DNA of 64,000 nucleotides, from the NCBI GenBank assembly GCA_045651165.1, contig JAZRRX010000039.1:186001-250000 (forward strand). The letters are read 5' to 3'. This document shows, in pieces, positions 17,092-26,824 of the stretch. A program made the translations under genes and the position numbers. Under the pieces are notes generated by a model. The model ran no database searches. It was given only the letters and a program-made list of their open reading frames with translations, and was not told the DNA's origin. How positions within the stretch are numbered: position 1 is the first letter of the stretch; every line of letters starts with the position of its first letter. Origin of the DNA: RGIG4608 sp045651165 (lineage in GTDB: Bacteria; Bacillota; Clostridia; Oscillospirales; CAG-272).

Positions 17092-18488
17092 CACTCTTTC
17101 CCATCCTTTCTATGCTCATCAATAAATCGAGTTACCGATTTTTCATTGTAGAACATAAAGAATATCAATGATACAAGGCTGAAAAGTCCTGCAAATACAC
17201 CCGTAAGCTTTACTCCAAGCATACCAACGGATTCTCCTGCGGGTGCTCCTACTGCCAACACACTTGAAACTACAACCATAGCAAGTGAGTATGCAATCTT
17301 CTCAATAAACGTTTTACTTGCTGAGAAAATTCCCTCTCTATTTACGCCGTTTTCAATACTATCCTTTTGAATAATATCGGACATAACGGATTGAGGAAGA
17401 ATGTTGATAGCTGCAAATGGGAAAGCTACCACAATACCCATAAAGAGTCCAAGATACAACTCGTTTCCAGGAACAAGAGATGCAAGCTTATCTCCAAAGA
17501 AGATAAATGCAAATACTATCGTAAATATAATGCTAGCAATAACGAGCATTGTCTTTTTGCCGTATTTTTTACTAAATTTTACTATCATCGGGAACATACA
17601 AAGCGCAACGCCGATTGCAGAAAGCATCACGAGGAACGACTGTGACTCAGGAACGTTCAGGAGCATTGTTATATAATAAAGCATTGCGGTTTGGAAAAAT
17701 GCCATTGAAATGTAGCTGAAAAGGTCACCTGCAAAGAAAGTAAGAAATGTTTTATTCTTAAATATTGCAATAGCTGATTTTATAACAGATTGCTTGGGTT
17801 TTACGTTTTCATCCACATAATCCTTCTCCTTGAATGCAGTAGCGCCGAGCATTACACAAACAAGACCGATTGCTGCAAAAATGGTGAAAACTATTCTCCA
17901 CGCCGCAAGCACGCTAACGTTGAAGCCGTTTTTAATAAGGTTTACGAAAAGGGTTGCCGCATACATAAAGGAGCTTGAGCCCATAAAGAACGCTGTGCTT
18001 ATTCCATAGTATCCAACTCTGTCCTTGGCATCTGGAATAACCTCCGGAACAAGTGCGTTACGAGGAATAAAGAAGAAAGTGTATGCCGTATAATAAACGA
18101 TAAGGAAAAATCCCACCCATATCGCGTTGGCAATAGAGCCCTGCTTAAATGGTACCATAAATATCATAAGCACGGAAACTGCATATGGAATTGCCGCATA
18201 TTTCATAAACGGCATTCTTCTTCCGTCCTTGTGTGTGCATCTATCAGAAAGACTTGCAACAAGTGGGTCAGTAACGGCATCAATAACCTTGCCAATTCCC
18301 GTAAGCAATGCCATGATGGTTATAAAACCAAGAAATTTGTTTTGTGGTAAAAGATTGGGCAATCCACTTTTTACAGTGGGTTGAAAGAAATACAAAAGAT
18401 AGTTACCTATCATACCATTAAAAAGTCCCTTGGCAATATCCGAAAGACAATATCTTATCATTTGAGATTTTGAAAGTGTTTTTCTCAT
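17091..18488 (-). CDS. MFS transporter of the GPH (MelB-like) cation symporter type
   Basis: A 465-residue, twelve-helix transporter. The N-terminal segments (FNGMIGNYLLYFF, GIGKVIDAVTDPLVASLSDR) and the DGRRMPFM loop after helix 3 are typical of glycoside-pentoside-hexuronide:cation symporters such as MelB and YihO relatives. An AAGGAG site precedes the start. It is translationally linked to the M20 peptidase gene. Sugars are the usual substrates, but the partner hydrolase suggests a conjugate or peptide-like compound. Confidence 0.88.
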   Translation of the reverse strand: MRKTLSKSQMIRYCLSDIAKGLFNGMIGNYLLYFFQPTVKSGLPNLLPQNKFLGFITIMALLTGIGKVIDAVTDPLVASLSDRCTHKDGRRMPFMKYAAIPYAVSVLMIFMVPFKQGSIANAIWVGFFLIVYYTAYTFFFIPRNALVPEVIPDAKDRVGYYGISTAFFMGSSSFMYAATLFVNLIKNGFNVSVLAAWRIVFTIFAAIGLVCVMLGATAFKEKDYVDENVKPKQSVIKSAIAIFKNKTFLTFFAGDLFSYISMAFFQTAMLYYITMLLNVPESQSFLVMLSAIGVALCMFPMIVKFSKKYGKKTMLVIASIIFTIVFAFIFFGDKLASLVPGNELYLGLFMGIVVAFPFAAINILPQSVMSDIIQKDSIENGVNREGIFSASKTFIEKIAYSLAMVVVSSVLAVGAPAGESVGMLGVKLTGVFAGLFSLVSLIFFMFYNEKSVTRFIDEHRKDGKE

Positions 18489-18514
18489 ATAGTGTCTCCT
18501 TAAGTGTCAATATT

Positions 18515-18907
18515 TTAAAACTCTACGATTTCGGGTTCTTTACCGAACGCGTAGAAAGTAGCTATTGCATTCTGCATATAGAATACCTGCGTATTGCCGT
18601 CTTTCTCGTCGTACATACTGCGAAGATTGGGATAGGCATCAAGCATAGATTTCTTAGCTTCAATGCGGTCGTCCTCGATAAGCTCACCAGCAAGACGAAG
18701 CCACGCTCCGTTCCTATAAGCGCAAATCTCTGCCTTGGGATTTGAAAGAAGCTGTTTTGAGGTGGGCTTAACTTTGCCCGTCTGTATGTAGAGCTTTCCC
18801 TCAAACTCATTTACAGTACCGAATGGACGTACTCTTGGCTGATCACCATCCACGGTAGCAAGATAATAAATTTCTGCTTTTTTCAGAAAATCAACTACTC
18901 TTTTCAT
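18515..18907 (-). CDS. Pyridoxamine 5'-phosphate oxidase-family protein
   Basis: A small flavin-binding protein of about 130 residues with the split-barrel fold. Visible signatures are AEIYYLATVDGDQPRVRPFG at the N-terminus, followed by LYIQTGKVKPTSKQL and a PKAEICAYRNGAWLRLAGEL strand. Three ATG codons lie in tandem; the third (18907) is best spaced from AAAGGAG. Members bind FMN or F420-like cofactors and reduce varied compounds. This one is not assigned a pathway. It lies 26 bases upstream of the transporter gene and may share its transcript. Confidence 0.88.
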   Translation of the reverse strand: MKRVVDFLKKAEIYYLATVDGDQPRVRPFGTVNEFEGKLYIQTGKVKPTSKQLLSNPKAEICAYRNGAWLRLAGELIEDDRIEAKKSMLDAYPNLRSMYDEKDGNTQVFYMQNAIATFYAFGKEPEIVEF

Positions 18908-19037
18908 CATCATTCTCCTTTAGTTATCAATAATTTTATATATTTCAAGTTTACCACTTTAATCAATAAAAATCAAGCGATTTTCACAAATAAATAACAA
19001 AAAGTATTGATTGGATTTAAGATAAAAACAATTTAAA

Positions 19038-19065
19038 AGAGCTTGACCACAAGTGGTCAAGCTCT
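19038..19065 (-). terminator. Terminator of the phosphofructokinase gene
   Basis: A perfect 13-bp stem, AGAGCTTGACCAC with GTGGTCAAGCTCT, and a two-base gap at the loop, followed on the minus strand by TTTTAAATTG. Confidence 0.85.
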
Positions 19066-19093
19066 TCATTATTTGATTATATTGAATTATAAA

Positions 19094-20221
19094 TTAGTCA
19101 CCAAAGGAGATACCTGTATTACGAGCAGTTTTAACTACAAAGCCATTGGGGTCAACGTTGTGGCTACCACCCTTACTTGTTTCACCTGTAGCACCACTTC
19201 CAAGTACCTTTTCAAGAGAAACTGTCTGGGGAGTTGCGTTGTAGATAGTTACCATTTCACCGCTCTTGCCTTCAAAAAGAGAATCAACTGCAAGTGAACC
19301 AAGCTTTGTACAAAGGCTTCTATCATACTGACAAGTTTCACCGCCACGCTGTGTGTGACCGATATTGGTTGCACGAACTTCCTTGCCACCAAGCAATTCT
19401 TCAAGCTGAGATGCAAGCTGATCACCAACACCACCAAGACGAATTGTATCAGCACTATCAGCAACAATCTTTTTAATAACAACATCGCCGTCCTTGGGCT
19501 TAGCACCTTCAGAAACAACGATTACTGTATCGTAAAGTCCCTTTGCATCACGTTCTTTGATTACATTAGCAATCTTATTGATATCATAAGGAATTTCGGG
19601 CAAAAGAATGATATCTGCACCACCGGAGAGACCTCCCTCAAGTGCAAGCCAACCACAGTTTCTACCCATAACCTCAAGAATTTGAACTCTATCATGAGAA
19701 AAAGCAGTAGTTCTTACTCTGTCAACTGCTTCGCAAATTACTCCAAGAGCAGTTGTAAATCCAAATGTAATATCTGCAAAGGAAACGTCGTTATCAATTG
19801 TTTTAGGAACGCCGATTACTCTAACTCCCTTTCTCGCAAAGTCACGTGCGCTTGTAAGAGTACCGTCACCACCAATTACTACAAGGGCATCAATGTGAAG
19901 ATCCTTGAGGTTTTGAATAGCTACATCACTTACGTCCTTGTGCTGAATGTTACCATCCTCATCACGATAAGCATAGTTGAAAAGGTTATCCTTATTTGAA
20001 TTTTTAAGAATTGTTCCACCTTGATTCAATATGTGTTCTGTATTTTCAGCTGTGAGTTGCATATAATTGTTAAAATATAGTCCGGCATATCCTTTTTTGA
20101 AGCCAATAACCTCACAACCGTATTTATTAATTGCAGTAAGAGTTACTGCTCTTACAACTGCATTAAGACCTGAGCAATCACCGCCACCGGTCAAAACGCC
20201 AATTCTTTTAATTTCAGACAT
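19094..20221 (-). CDS. pfkA: 6-phosphofructokinase (ATP-type, group III-like signature)
   Basis: A 375-residue phosphofructokinase that phosphorylates fructose 6-phosphate in glycolysis. LTGGGDCSGLNAVVRA is the N-terminal phosphate loop and GGDGT the donor-site motif. GVPKTIDND, DRVRTTAFSHDR and EVMGRNCGWLAL form the sugar-phosphate site. The donor-site pair at E. coli positions 104/124 is Gly (GGDGT) and Lys (PKTIDND). In this family Asp/Lys marks pyrophosphate users and Gly/Gly ordinary ATP enzymes. Gly/Lys is the mixed group III pattern, usually ATP-dependent. It is longer than the 320-residue E. coli enzyme, as group III members are. The gene appears monocistronic, with its own terminator. 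Confidence 0.93.
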   Translation of the reverse strand: MSEIKRIGVLTGGGDCSGLNAVVRAVTLTAINKYGCEVIGFKKGYAGLYFNNYMQLTAENTEHILNQGGTILKNSNKDNLFNYAYRDEDGNIQHKDVSDVAIQNLKDLHIDALVVIGGDGTLTSARDFARKGVRVIGVPKTIDNDVSFADITFGFTTALGVICEAVDRVRTTAFSHDRVQILEVMGRNCGWLALEGGLSGGADIILLPEIPYDINKIANVIKERDAKGLYDTVIVVSEGAKPKDGDVVIKKIVADSADTIRLGGVGDQLASQLEELLGGKEVRATNIGHTQRGGETCQYDRSLCTKLGSLAVDSLFEGKSGEMVTIYNATPQTVSLEKVLGSGATGETSKGGSHNVDPNGFVVKTARNTGISFGD

Positions 20222-20407
20222 TTTGTTTTCTCCAATCTGCTATAATTTATGTAGTTTTTATTTGCATTTTTATCATAACCGATTCATTATATCACAAAAC
20301 TTTACATTTTTCAATATATTTTTTGAATTTATATGGCAAAATTATTTCACTGTATATTTATGTGGTTTTTTGAATACAATTAATTAAATAATTATTCGAG
20401 GTGCAAT

Positions 20408-20932
20408 ATGAAAAGATCAATAGGACTGTGGCAAATATGGGGCTTTGCGATAACATCACTTATGGGTACAATTTTACACTTTTTATATGATTGGTTAGGA
20501 GAGGCAATATGGATTGCACCTTTTTCGGGTGTAAATGAATCTACTTGGGAACATATGAAACTTCTATTTTGGCCTATGTTTATCTATGCCATCATAGAGA
20601 GCTTCTTCTTTAAAAATCGGGAGGATTTTTGGTGCGTAAAACTACGTGGAATCCTTCTTGGTCTAACCTTGATTCCTATAATATTCTATACTTATAATGG
20701 TGTTGTAGGAAAGTCTCCAGATTGGATAAACATCGCAATTTTCTTTATTTCTGCTGCATTTTCATATATTTATGAAACACGATTGTTTAACTCTGACAAG
20801 TTGCGTTGTCGTTCTTCCAAATTGGCTTTGACGGTACTTTGTATTGTTGCTATACTATTTATTGTATTTACTTTTGCAACACCCCAAATTGAAATTTTCA
20901 AAGACCCTTTAAGTAACAGCTATGGCATATAA
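20408..20932 (+). CDS. DUF6512-type membrane protein
   Basis: A 174-residue protein with about five membrane helices. The sequence around LHFLYDWLGEAIWIAPFSGVNESTWEHMKLLFWPMF is characteristic of a family named only by number in domain databases (DUF6512, recognised from memory). Its NESTWEHMK stretch between helices may form a site at the membrane surface. GAGGTG precedes the start. It stands alone between phosphofructokinase and GH31. No function is known. Confidence 0.75.
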   Translation: MKRSIGLWQIWGFAITSLMGTILHFLYDWLGEAIWIAPFSGVNESTWEHMKLLFWPMFIYAIIESFFFKNREDFWCVKLRGILLGLTLIPIIFYTYNGVVGKSPDWINIAIFFISAAFSYIYETRLFNSDKLRCRSSKLALTVLCIVAILFIVFTFATPQIEIFKDPLSNSYGI

Positions 20933-20935
20933 AAC

Positions 20936-20965
20936 AAGCCAACGATTTTAAAAAATCGTTGGCTT
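20936..20965. terminator. Bidirectional terminator between convergent genes
   Basis: AAGCCAACGATTTT (20936-20949) and AAAATCGTTGGCTT (20952-20965) form a perfect inverted repeat between the DUF6512 gene and the end of the GH31 gene. Confidence 0.85.
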
Positions 20966-20969
20966 ATCT

Positions 20970-23207
20970 TTATCTCCAAAGAGCATCTATCTCATCAATT
21001 GCCTCTTTTACAAACTTTGGAAATTGATTTTTAAATGCTTTTCCCTTCCACTTATTTGATTTTTGAACGCGAGTTAGGATAACATTTTTCAATTCCTCTG
21101 CGCTCTCATTTTTCTTGTGTATAGGAGATTCTATTTCTATCGTAATAGGTTTATTAGAAAGAGTAACTCTTATATCTTCAATTTCCAAATCACGGAATTT
21201 AATGTAAAGTTCTCTTTCTTTAGGCATAAATTCAAATGATTTTTCGGGTGGTGTGATAGTCAATTTCACGGTGTTTTCACACTCTTCAAGAACAAATTTT
21301 GTAAATGAACATTCTCCTCTTTGACATGCTTTTGTTTCACCGTCATCTTCATATAATTCGTACTCACCATTTCCACGCCAAATATGAATTTCAAGTGGTT
21401 GGTCAAGTGAAAGATTGTTAGTTTTATCATCCTTATACATTGGTATGATAGCACCTTCAGGCGCAAGCACGGGTATTGAATCAAGATCGCGATACATCTT
21501 CACCCATTTCCCACCCTGATATATTCTTCCATTGAAAATATCAGTCCATCTTCCCTCGGGAAGCCAAACGTCAACGCTTGAAAGATTGAGACGCTTATCT
21601 TGTGGCTTAGTTATCGGACAGACAAGCAACTGCCCGCCGAAAATATATTGATTTTTCGTCTTATAAGCATCAGGAGCATCATTATATTTGTAATACATGG
21701 GCATACAAATCGGCTCGCCTAGTGTATGCGTGCGATAATTGGCAGTATAGAGATATGGAATTAACTTGTGGCGCAAACGGAGAAAATCTTCAGAGATTTT
21801 ATTTACCGCATAACTTCTCTTCCACGGCTCTTTGCCCATATAATCGGAGTTTGAGGAATGCAATCTATTTATTGGGCTAAAAACCCCATATTGCAACCAA
21901 CGAAGGTATAATTCGTCATCTTGAACACCCTTCATATGACCACCAATATCGTGACTCCACCAAGTATAACCTGCATTTGCAGCACAGTTTGTAAAGTAGG
22001 GTTGGAAATCAAGGCTTTTCCAAGTAACTATTGTATCTCCAGAAAATCCAAGTGGGTATCTATGGCTTCCAAGACCTGCATAACGAGAAAGTATAAGCGG
22101 GCGTTTTTCACCCCTATCGGCATTCTCGGTATGATAATGATTAAGTGCCCAAAGGGGATCAAGTCCCTTGATGTTTGAACGTTTTCCTTGTTGCCAATCT
22201 ATCCACCAAAAATCAACTCCATCATTCTCCAATGGGTTGTGCAACACTTCAAAATAAGCGCGCATAAACTCGGGATCGGTTACGTCAAATGAGATAATTT
22301 CCTTATCTTCGGGATTTTTGCCAAGTTTCTTACACATTTCGGCATAGGTATCCTCAAAAAAACGCACTCCTTGCGATGGATGAACATTCAATGTGATTTT
22401 AAATCCGTTATCGTGAAGCCAATTCAAAAGTTCTTTATAGTCGGGGAAAAGCTCGGTATTCCAAGAATATCCCGTCCAGCCTTGAAGGAAATGATAATAA
22501 ATAACCTCTTCGGCGCATTTGGGCTTTTCACTTCTTGCTTCCTCACCAAAACGATTTATTACATCTGTCCAGTGCCAATCCATATCAATTGTAGCAACTG
22601 TAATCGGAATTTCACGTTCAATAAACTCTTTCATAAGAGCGCGATATTCCTCTTGAGTATATGCCTTATATCTGCTCCACCAGTTCCCGAGCGCGTACTT
22701 GGGAACAAGAGGAACTTTGCCTGTTAAAGCAAAGAAATCTTTAAGCTGTCCAAGATAATCTTCACCATATGCAAACCAATATCTATCCGAGCATTTTTCA
22801 CGAGGAGAAATACTTCCATCTGGATTGATTACAAGTGATTTACTGTCGTCAATTACAGCCGTTCCATAACGAGATATTATGCCTTTTTCAAGTTTGACAG
22901 AACCATTCGCCATATCAAGCGTTCTTGCAGTGCCAGGGAGCATATTTTTACCAATTTTTTTGGTATATTGATGAGATGAAAAATGAGCGTAAGTTACACT
23001 TCCATCCCTAACACGCACACTAAACACAGCGTCCTCTGTCTGCACATTTATGCGATTTTTATCACGCGTCAAAGTATATTTTGGAGTATCAAAATCTCTA
23101 TTTTGCACAGTTTGTGTGGGCAAATCACAGAATTTTCCCTTTTCCGTTCGCAACAGTCGAGAAGTCAATAATGATATTCGAAGATTTTTTTCTTGGTAAA
23201 TAATCAT
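20970..23207 (-). CDS. GH31 alpha-glycosidase
   Basis: A 745-residue cytoplasmic enzyme without a signal peptide. GH31 members hydrolyse alpha-glucosides, alpha-xylosides or related links. The nucleophile is Asp337 in WWIDWQQG and the acid/base Asp391 in FSGDTIVTW; ATIDMDWHWTD is the barrel strand before them. The ATG at 23207 is chosen because GGAGG lies seven bases before it; an upstream ATG would put the Shine-Dalgarno site inside the gene. It is divergent from the GH2 gene, which suggests shared control. The WIDWQQG form resembles enzymes from gut Clostridia acting on plant or host glycans, but the specificity is open. Confidence 0.92.
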   Translation of the reverse strand: MIIYQEKNLRISLLTSRLLRTEKGKFCDLPTQTVQNRDFDTPKYTLTRDKNRINVQTEDAVFSVRVRDGSVTYAHFSSHQYTKKIGKNMLPGTARTLDMANGSVKLEKGIISRYGTAVIDDSKSLVINPDGSISPREKCSDRYWFAYGEDYLGQLKDFFALTGKVPLVPKYALGNWWSRYKAYTQEEYRALMKEFIEREIPITVATIDMDWHWTDVINRFGEEARSEKPKCAEEVIYYHFLQGWTGYSWNTELFPDYKELLNWLHDNGFKITLNVHPSQGVRFFEDTYAEMCKKLGKNPEDKEIISFDVTDPEFMRAYFEVLHNPLENDGVDFWWIDWQQGKRSNIKGLDPLWALNHYHTENADRGEKRPLILSRYAGLGSHRYPLGFSGDTIVTWKSLDFQPYFTNCAANAGYTWWSHDIGGHMKGVQDDELYLRWLQYGVFSPINRLHSSNSDYMGKEPWKRSYAVNKISEDFLRLRHKLIPYLYTANYRTHTLGEPICMPMYYKYNDAPDAYKTKNQYIFGGQLLVCPITKPQDKRLNLSSVDVWLPEGRWTDIFNGRIYQGGKWVKMYRDLDSIPVLAPEGAIIPMYKDDKTNNLSLDQPLEIHIWRGNGEYELYEDDGETKACQRGECSFTKFVLEECENTVKLTITPPEKSFEFMPKERELYIKFRDLEIEDIRVTLSNKPITIEIESPIHKKNESAEELKNVILTRVQKSNKWKGKAFKNQFPKFVKEAIDEIDALWR

Positions 23208-23285
23208 ATTTTTATCCTCCATAATTTTATATCTTATTATAACATTGAGCGGCGCGATAAGTCAAGGAATTTTATCAATTATCTA

Positions 23286-23314
23286 TTGATTTTGTAGTTT
23301 TATGATGTTATAAT
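23286..23314 (+). promoter_or_regulatory. Sigma-A-type promoter of the GH2 gene
   Basis: TTGATT (23286-23291) and a perfect TATAAT (23309-23314) with a 17-base spacer, 29 bases before the GH2 start codon. It lies in the 130-base divergent region shared with GH31. Confidence 0.75.
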
Positions 23315-23342
23315 TACTTATACCACTTTTGGAGGTAGTATT

Positions 23343-25721
23343 ATGAGCAGAATTTATCTAAACAACGATTGGCTTTTTGCTGAAGAATTTAAAGATGAAT
23401 ATATATCTGGTAGCATTGACGACACTATGAAATCAGTGAGAATTCCTCACACAACAAAAGAACTTCCTTTTAATTATTTTAGTGAGGAAGAATATCAGAT
23501 GCTCTCCACTTATCGCAAAGTGATATTTGCACCTGCTGAGTGGAGCCAAAAGCGAATTCTTATCACTTTCGAAGGTGCGGCTCATTATGCTGAGGTTTTT
23601 CTTAACGGAGAGAAGATTGGTGAGCATTATTCTGGTTATACAGCTTTCACTATTGAATTGACAGGCAAATTGAAGCTTAGCGAAGATAATATTCTTGTTG
23701 TGAAGCTCGATTCAAGAGAAAATTTGAATATTCCTCCTTTCGGCAATGTAATTGATTATATGACCTATGGTGGAATTTATCGAGATGTTTATCTTGATAT
23801 CAAGGAAAAAATCTATATTTCAGATGTTTTTGTAAAGCCCGAATTCACAGGCAAAATAGTCAGCGAGATAACGCTTAATGGAAGCATTCCATGTAATGCA
23901 AGTATAAAGCAAACTGCTACTTTTATAAGTTCTTCAAATGAAGAAAGTATTCTTGTTTCGGAATTTGAAGCAAGCAAAAATACATTCTCAATTCACGGAT
24001 TTATTGATAATGTTAAGCTTTGGGATATTGAGCATCCCCATCGATACCTTGTTCGCACGGAATTGATTGCAAATGGTGAGGTTATTGATTCTCACGAGGT
24101 AAAAGTTGGATTTAGAAGTGCTGAATTTACAAACGATGGCTTTTTCCTAAATGGAAGACGTGTGCAAATTCGTGGACTTAATCGACATCAAAGCTATGCA
24201 TATGTTGGATATGCTATGCCAGAATCCATGCAACGAAATGATGCTATTGTTTTAAAGGAGCTAGGTGTAAATGCAGTTAGAACATCTCACTATCCTCAAT
24301 CCCACTATTTTATTGACGAGTGTGACAACTTGGGTTTGCTTGTGTTTACTGAAATCCCCGGTTGGCAACATATTGGAGATGAAAATTGGAAAAACCAAGC
24401 GATAAAGAACGTTGAAGAAATGGTACTTCAATATAGAAATCATCCATCAATAGTTATTTGGGGTGTTCGTATCAATGAATCGCGTGATGACCACAATTTT
24501 TATATTAGCACAAATGAGATGGCTCATCGTCTTGATCCCACAAGACAGACAGGCGGAGTTAGAAACTTTGCTAAAAGCGAACTTTTAGAGGATGTTTATA
24601 CCTACAACGACTTTTTACACGATGGTAAAAAAGCAGGTTGCTCCAATAAAAAATCCATTACTTCTAATGTAAAAAAACCATACTTGATTACTGAAAATAA
24701 TGGTCATATGTTCCCTACCAAAAGCTTTGACTGTGAGGAACACCGACTTGAACATGCTCTTCGACATGCAAGAGTCATTAATGATGTGGCTTCTCACCCT
24801 GATATTTGTGGAAGCTTTTCTTGGTGCTTGGCGGACTACAACACTCACAAAGATTTTGGAAGTGGTGACCGTATATGCTATCATGGTGTTACCGATATGT
24901 TCCGCAATCCCAAGTTGGCAAGTGCAGTATATAAATCTCAAGGGACTAATAATCCCATACTTGAGATAAGTTCCTCCATGGATATTGGTGAACACCCTGC
25001 CTCAATCAAGGGAAACGTTTGGATATTTACCAATGCAGATAGCGTTAAAATGTATAAGAACGACAGATTTATAAAAGAGTACGTTCCACATAATGATCAT
25101 TTTCCTCATATGGTAAATAGTCCGATTTTGATTGACGATTATATTGGAAATCTTCTTGAAACCGAAGAAAAAATGTCCCCTAAAAAAGCAAAATATGTAG
25201 CTAAAGCACTCAACTATATTGGACTTAACGGATATACTACTATTACTCCTAAGCTCGCACTTATGGCGGCAAAATGTATGCTATTTTACCGAATGAGTAT
25301 AAATCAAATTGTTGACCTTTACACAAAATACGTCGGTGACTGGGGTGGAACTAGTACAGTTTATAGATTTGATGCTATCAAAAATGGCAAAGTAATCAAG
25401 AGTGTAACAAAAACTCCAATGACAAAAATGTATCTTGAAATTGATATGCCTAACACTGTTTTGTGTGAAAAAACATCTTATGATGTTGGAGTTCTCAAAA
25501 TTTTAGCGCGTGATGAAAACGGCAATCTTCTTCCCTATTGCAATGAGGCACTTAAAATAAACATTGATGGACCTCTTGAGGTGATTGGCTCAGACCTAGT
25601 TGCGCTTCGTGGTGGAATGGGTGGCTTTTATGTAAAAACTGTTGGTAAAACAGGTATTGCTAAAATAACTATTTCATGTTCACAATGTGAAAATATTGAA
25701 TTTGAGATTACAATCAAATAA
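23343..25721 (+). CDS. GH2 beta-glycosidase
   Basis: A 792-residue glycoside hydrolase family 2 enzyme (beta-galactosidase, beta-glucuronidase or beta-mannosidase type) without a signal peptide, so cytoplasmic. Domains in order are a jelly-roll sugar-binding domain (about 1-155, with FLNGEKIGEHYSGYTAF), an Ig-like domain (about 160-265), the TIM barrel (about 265-530) and a C-terminal Ig-like tail. The acid/base is Glu379 in VRINES, and the nucleophile is probably Glu451 in YLITENNGH. The RTSHYPQSHYF segment is also a GH2 hallmark. GGAGG precedes the ATG. The tail with a Big-type domain is common in beta-galactosidases; substrate not assigned. Confidence 0.93.
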   Translation: MSRIYLNNDWLFAEEFKDEYISGSIDDTMKSVRIPHTTKELPFNYFSEEEYQMLSTYRKVIFAPAEWSQKRILITFEGAAHYAEVFLNGEKIGEHYSGYTAFTIELTGKLKLSEDNILVVKLDSRENLNIPPFGNVIDYMTYGGIYRDVYLDIKEKIYISDVFVKPEFTGKIVSEITLNGSIPCNASIKQTATFISSSNEESILVSEFEASKNTFSIHGFIDNVKLWDIEHPHRYLVRTELIANGEVIDSHEVKVGFRSAEFTNDGFFLNGRRVQIRGLNRHQSYAYVGYAMPESMQRNDAIVLKELGVNAVRTSHYPQSHYFIDECDNLGLLVFTEIPGWQHIGDENWKNQAIKNVEEMVLQYRNHPSIVIWGVRINESRDDHNFYISTNEMAHRLDPTRQTGGVRNFAKSELLEDVYTYNDFLHDGKKAGCSNKKSITSNVKKPYLITENNGHMFPTKSFDCEEHRLEHALRHARVINDVASHPDICGSFSWCLADYNTHKDFGSGDRICYHGVTDMFRNPKLASAVYKSQGTNNPILEISSSMDIGEHPASIKGNVWIFTNADSVKMYKNDRFIKEYVPHNDHFPHMVNSPILIDDYIGNLLETEEKMSPKKAKYVAKALNYIGLNGYTTITPKLALMAAKCMLFYRMSINQIVDLYTKYVGDWGGTSTVYRFDAIKNGKVIKSVTKTPMTKMYLEIDMPNTVLCEKTSYDVGVLKILARDENGNLLPYCNEALKINIDGPLEVIGSDLVALRGGMGGFYVKTVGKTGIAKITISCSQCENIEFEITIK

Positions 25722-25746
25722 AAATGCTCCCGCTTGGGAGCATTTT
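25721..25746. terminator. Bidirectional terminator after GH2
   Basis: AAAATGCTCCC and GGGAGCATTTT pair around a GCTT loop, between the convergent GH2 and flavin reductase genes. Confidence 0.88.
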
Positions 25747-26304
25747 TTATTTTATTCTCTTTCCTTCCGAAAATGCCTTTCCTGCAGCATCTCCCAAACG
25801 CCAATATGTGTGAGTTGAGCTATCGTATGTTATGGGATCGAGCTTATGTACGTCGATTTGTCCCTTTTCGTTGAGGATTTCTTCATTTGCGCTAACATTT
25901 ACTATTTCACCAATACAAATTTCGTCTTCGTTAAACTTAAGAAGACGGCATTCAACTGTCATTGGAAGCTCAGCAATGATTGGAGCGTTGACAAATTCAC
26001 TCTTCGTTGCATGAAAGCCCGCCTTTGCAAATTTATCTGGAACGTCATTTGCAGAAACAATACCCACATAATCGCATTCAACAACTGTTTGCGCAGTTGC
26101 AAAACTTATAGTAAATGCACCGGTTTTCTTAATATTTTCAGTTGTTTTATGCTCGTGAGCAAGACAAACCATAACCTGATTTGTATCATATATTCCTCCC
26201 CAAGCAGCATTCATAGCATTGGCCTCTCCGTTTTCATCATAAGTACCCACAATAAGCACGGGCATAGGATAGAGCCATGATTTAGGTCCAAAATTCTTTC
26301 TCAT
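25747..26304 (-). CDS. Flavin reductase family protein
   Basis: A 185-residue FMN-binding split-barrel protein. PMPVLIVGTYDENGEANAMNAAW is the entry strand, with VCLAHEHKTTENIKKTGAFTISF and a YVGIVSANDVPDKF segment typical of the flavin reductase-like (DIM6/NTAB) family. It may supply reduced flavin or act as a small oxidoreductase. The ATG at 26304 is used because GGAGG lies eight bases before it. It has no evident operon partner. Confidence 0.9.
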   Translation of the reverse strand: MRKNFGPKSWLYPMPVLIVGTYDENGEANAMNAAWGGIYDTNQVMVCLAHEHKTTENIKKTGAFTISFATAQTVVECDYVGIVSANDVPDKFAKAGFHATKSEFVNAPIIAELPMTVECRLLKFNEDEICIGEIVNVSANEEILNEKGQIDVHKLDPITYDSSTHTYWRLGDAAGKAFSEGKRIK

Positions 26305-26368
26305 TTTATGTACCTCCAAGATTTATTGAAATAATTATACCACCTTGAAAATAAAATTGCAATACTAA

Positions 26369-26397
26369 TTGAAATTATAGCAAATTTGTGATATAAT
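26369..26397 (+). promoter_or_regulatory. Sigma-A-type promoter of the YjbR-like gene
   Basis: TTGAAA (26369-26374) and TATAAT (26392-26397) with a 17-base spacer, 27 bases before the coding start. Confidence 0.75.
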
Positions 26398-26423
26398 TTG
26401 TGAAAAGAAGGTGAATTTTTTCA

Positions 26424-26801
26424 ATGAACAGACAAGATTTTTCATCATTTATTGATGATTTTTATGGAATAAAATATGATTGCCCTTTCGAAGACGAGCT
26501 TGACGCGTGGGCATTTCGTCATCCTGATAACAAAAAATGGTTTGCACTTGTTATGAGAATAAAAAAGTGTAAATTAGACATCGATAGTAATGAATTTATA
26601 GACGTAGTCAATCTTAAATGTGCTCCCGAAATAATGGACGACCTTTGGCACGAGCATGGAGTTTTCCCAGCCTATCACATGAGCAAAAAGCACTGGTTAA
26701 CTCTTTGTCTTGACGGTTCTTGTGATGATGAAACAATTAAGTTTGTTACAAATATTAGTTACACATTAACAAAAAAGAAACTAAAAAAACAACGGTCTTG
26801 A
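26424..26801 (+). CDS. MmcQ/YjbR-family protein
   Basis: A 125-residue protein with the CyaY-like fold of the MmcQ/YjbR family. Family signatures are the N-terminal WAFRHPDNKKWFALVMRI strand and the C-terminal MSKKHWLTLCLDGSCDDETI block with its SKKHW core. Members are described as DNA-binding by structure, but a cellular role is not established. The gene is monocistronic, with its own promoter and a terminator overlapping its end. Confidence 0.9.
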   Translation: MNRQDFSSFIDDFYGIKYDCPFEDELDAWAFRHPDNKKWFALVMRIKKCKLDIDSNEFIDVVNLKCAPEIMDDLWHEHGVFPAYHMSKKHWLTLCLDGSCDDETIKFVTNISYTLTKKKLKKQRS

Positions 26802-26820
26802 AAATTTAGACCGTTGTTTT
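26786..26820. terminator. Bidirectional terminator between convergent genes
   Basis: AAAACAACGGTCT (26786-26798) and AGACCGTTGTTTT (26808-26820) form a 13-bp stem. The left arm includes the last codons of the YjbR-like gene. Confidence 0.88.
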
Positions 26821-26824
26821 TTGT

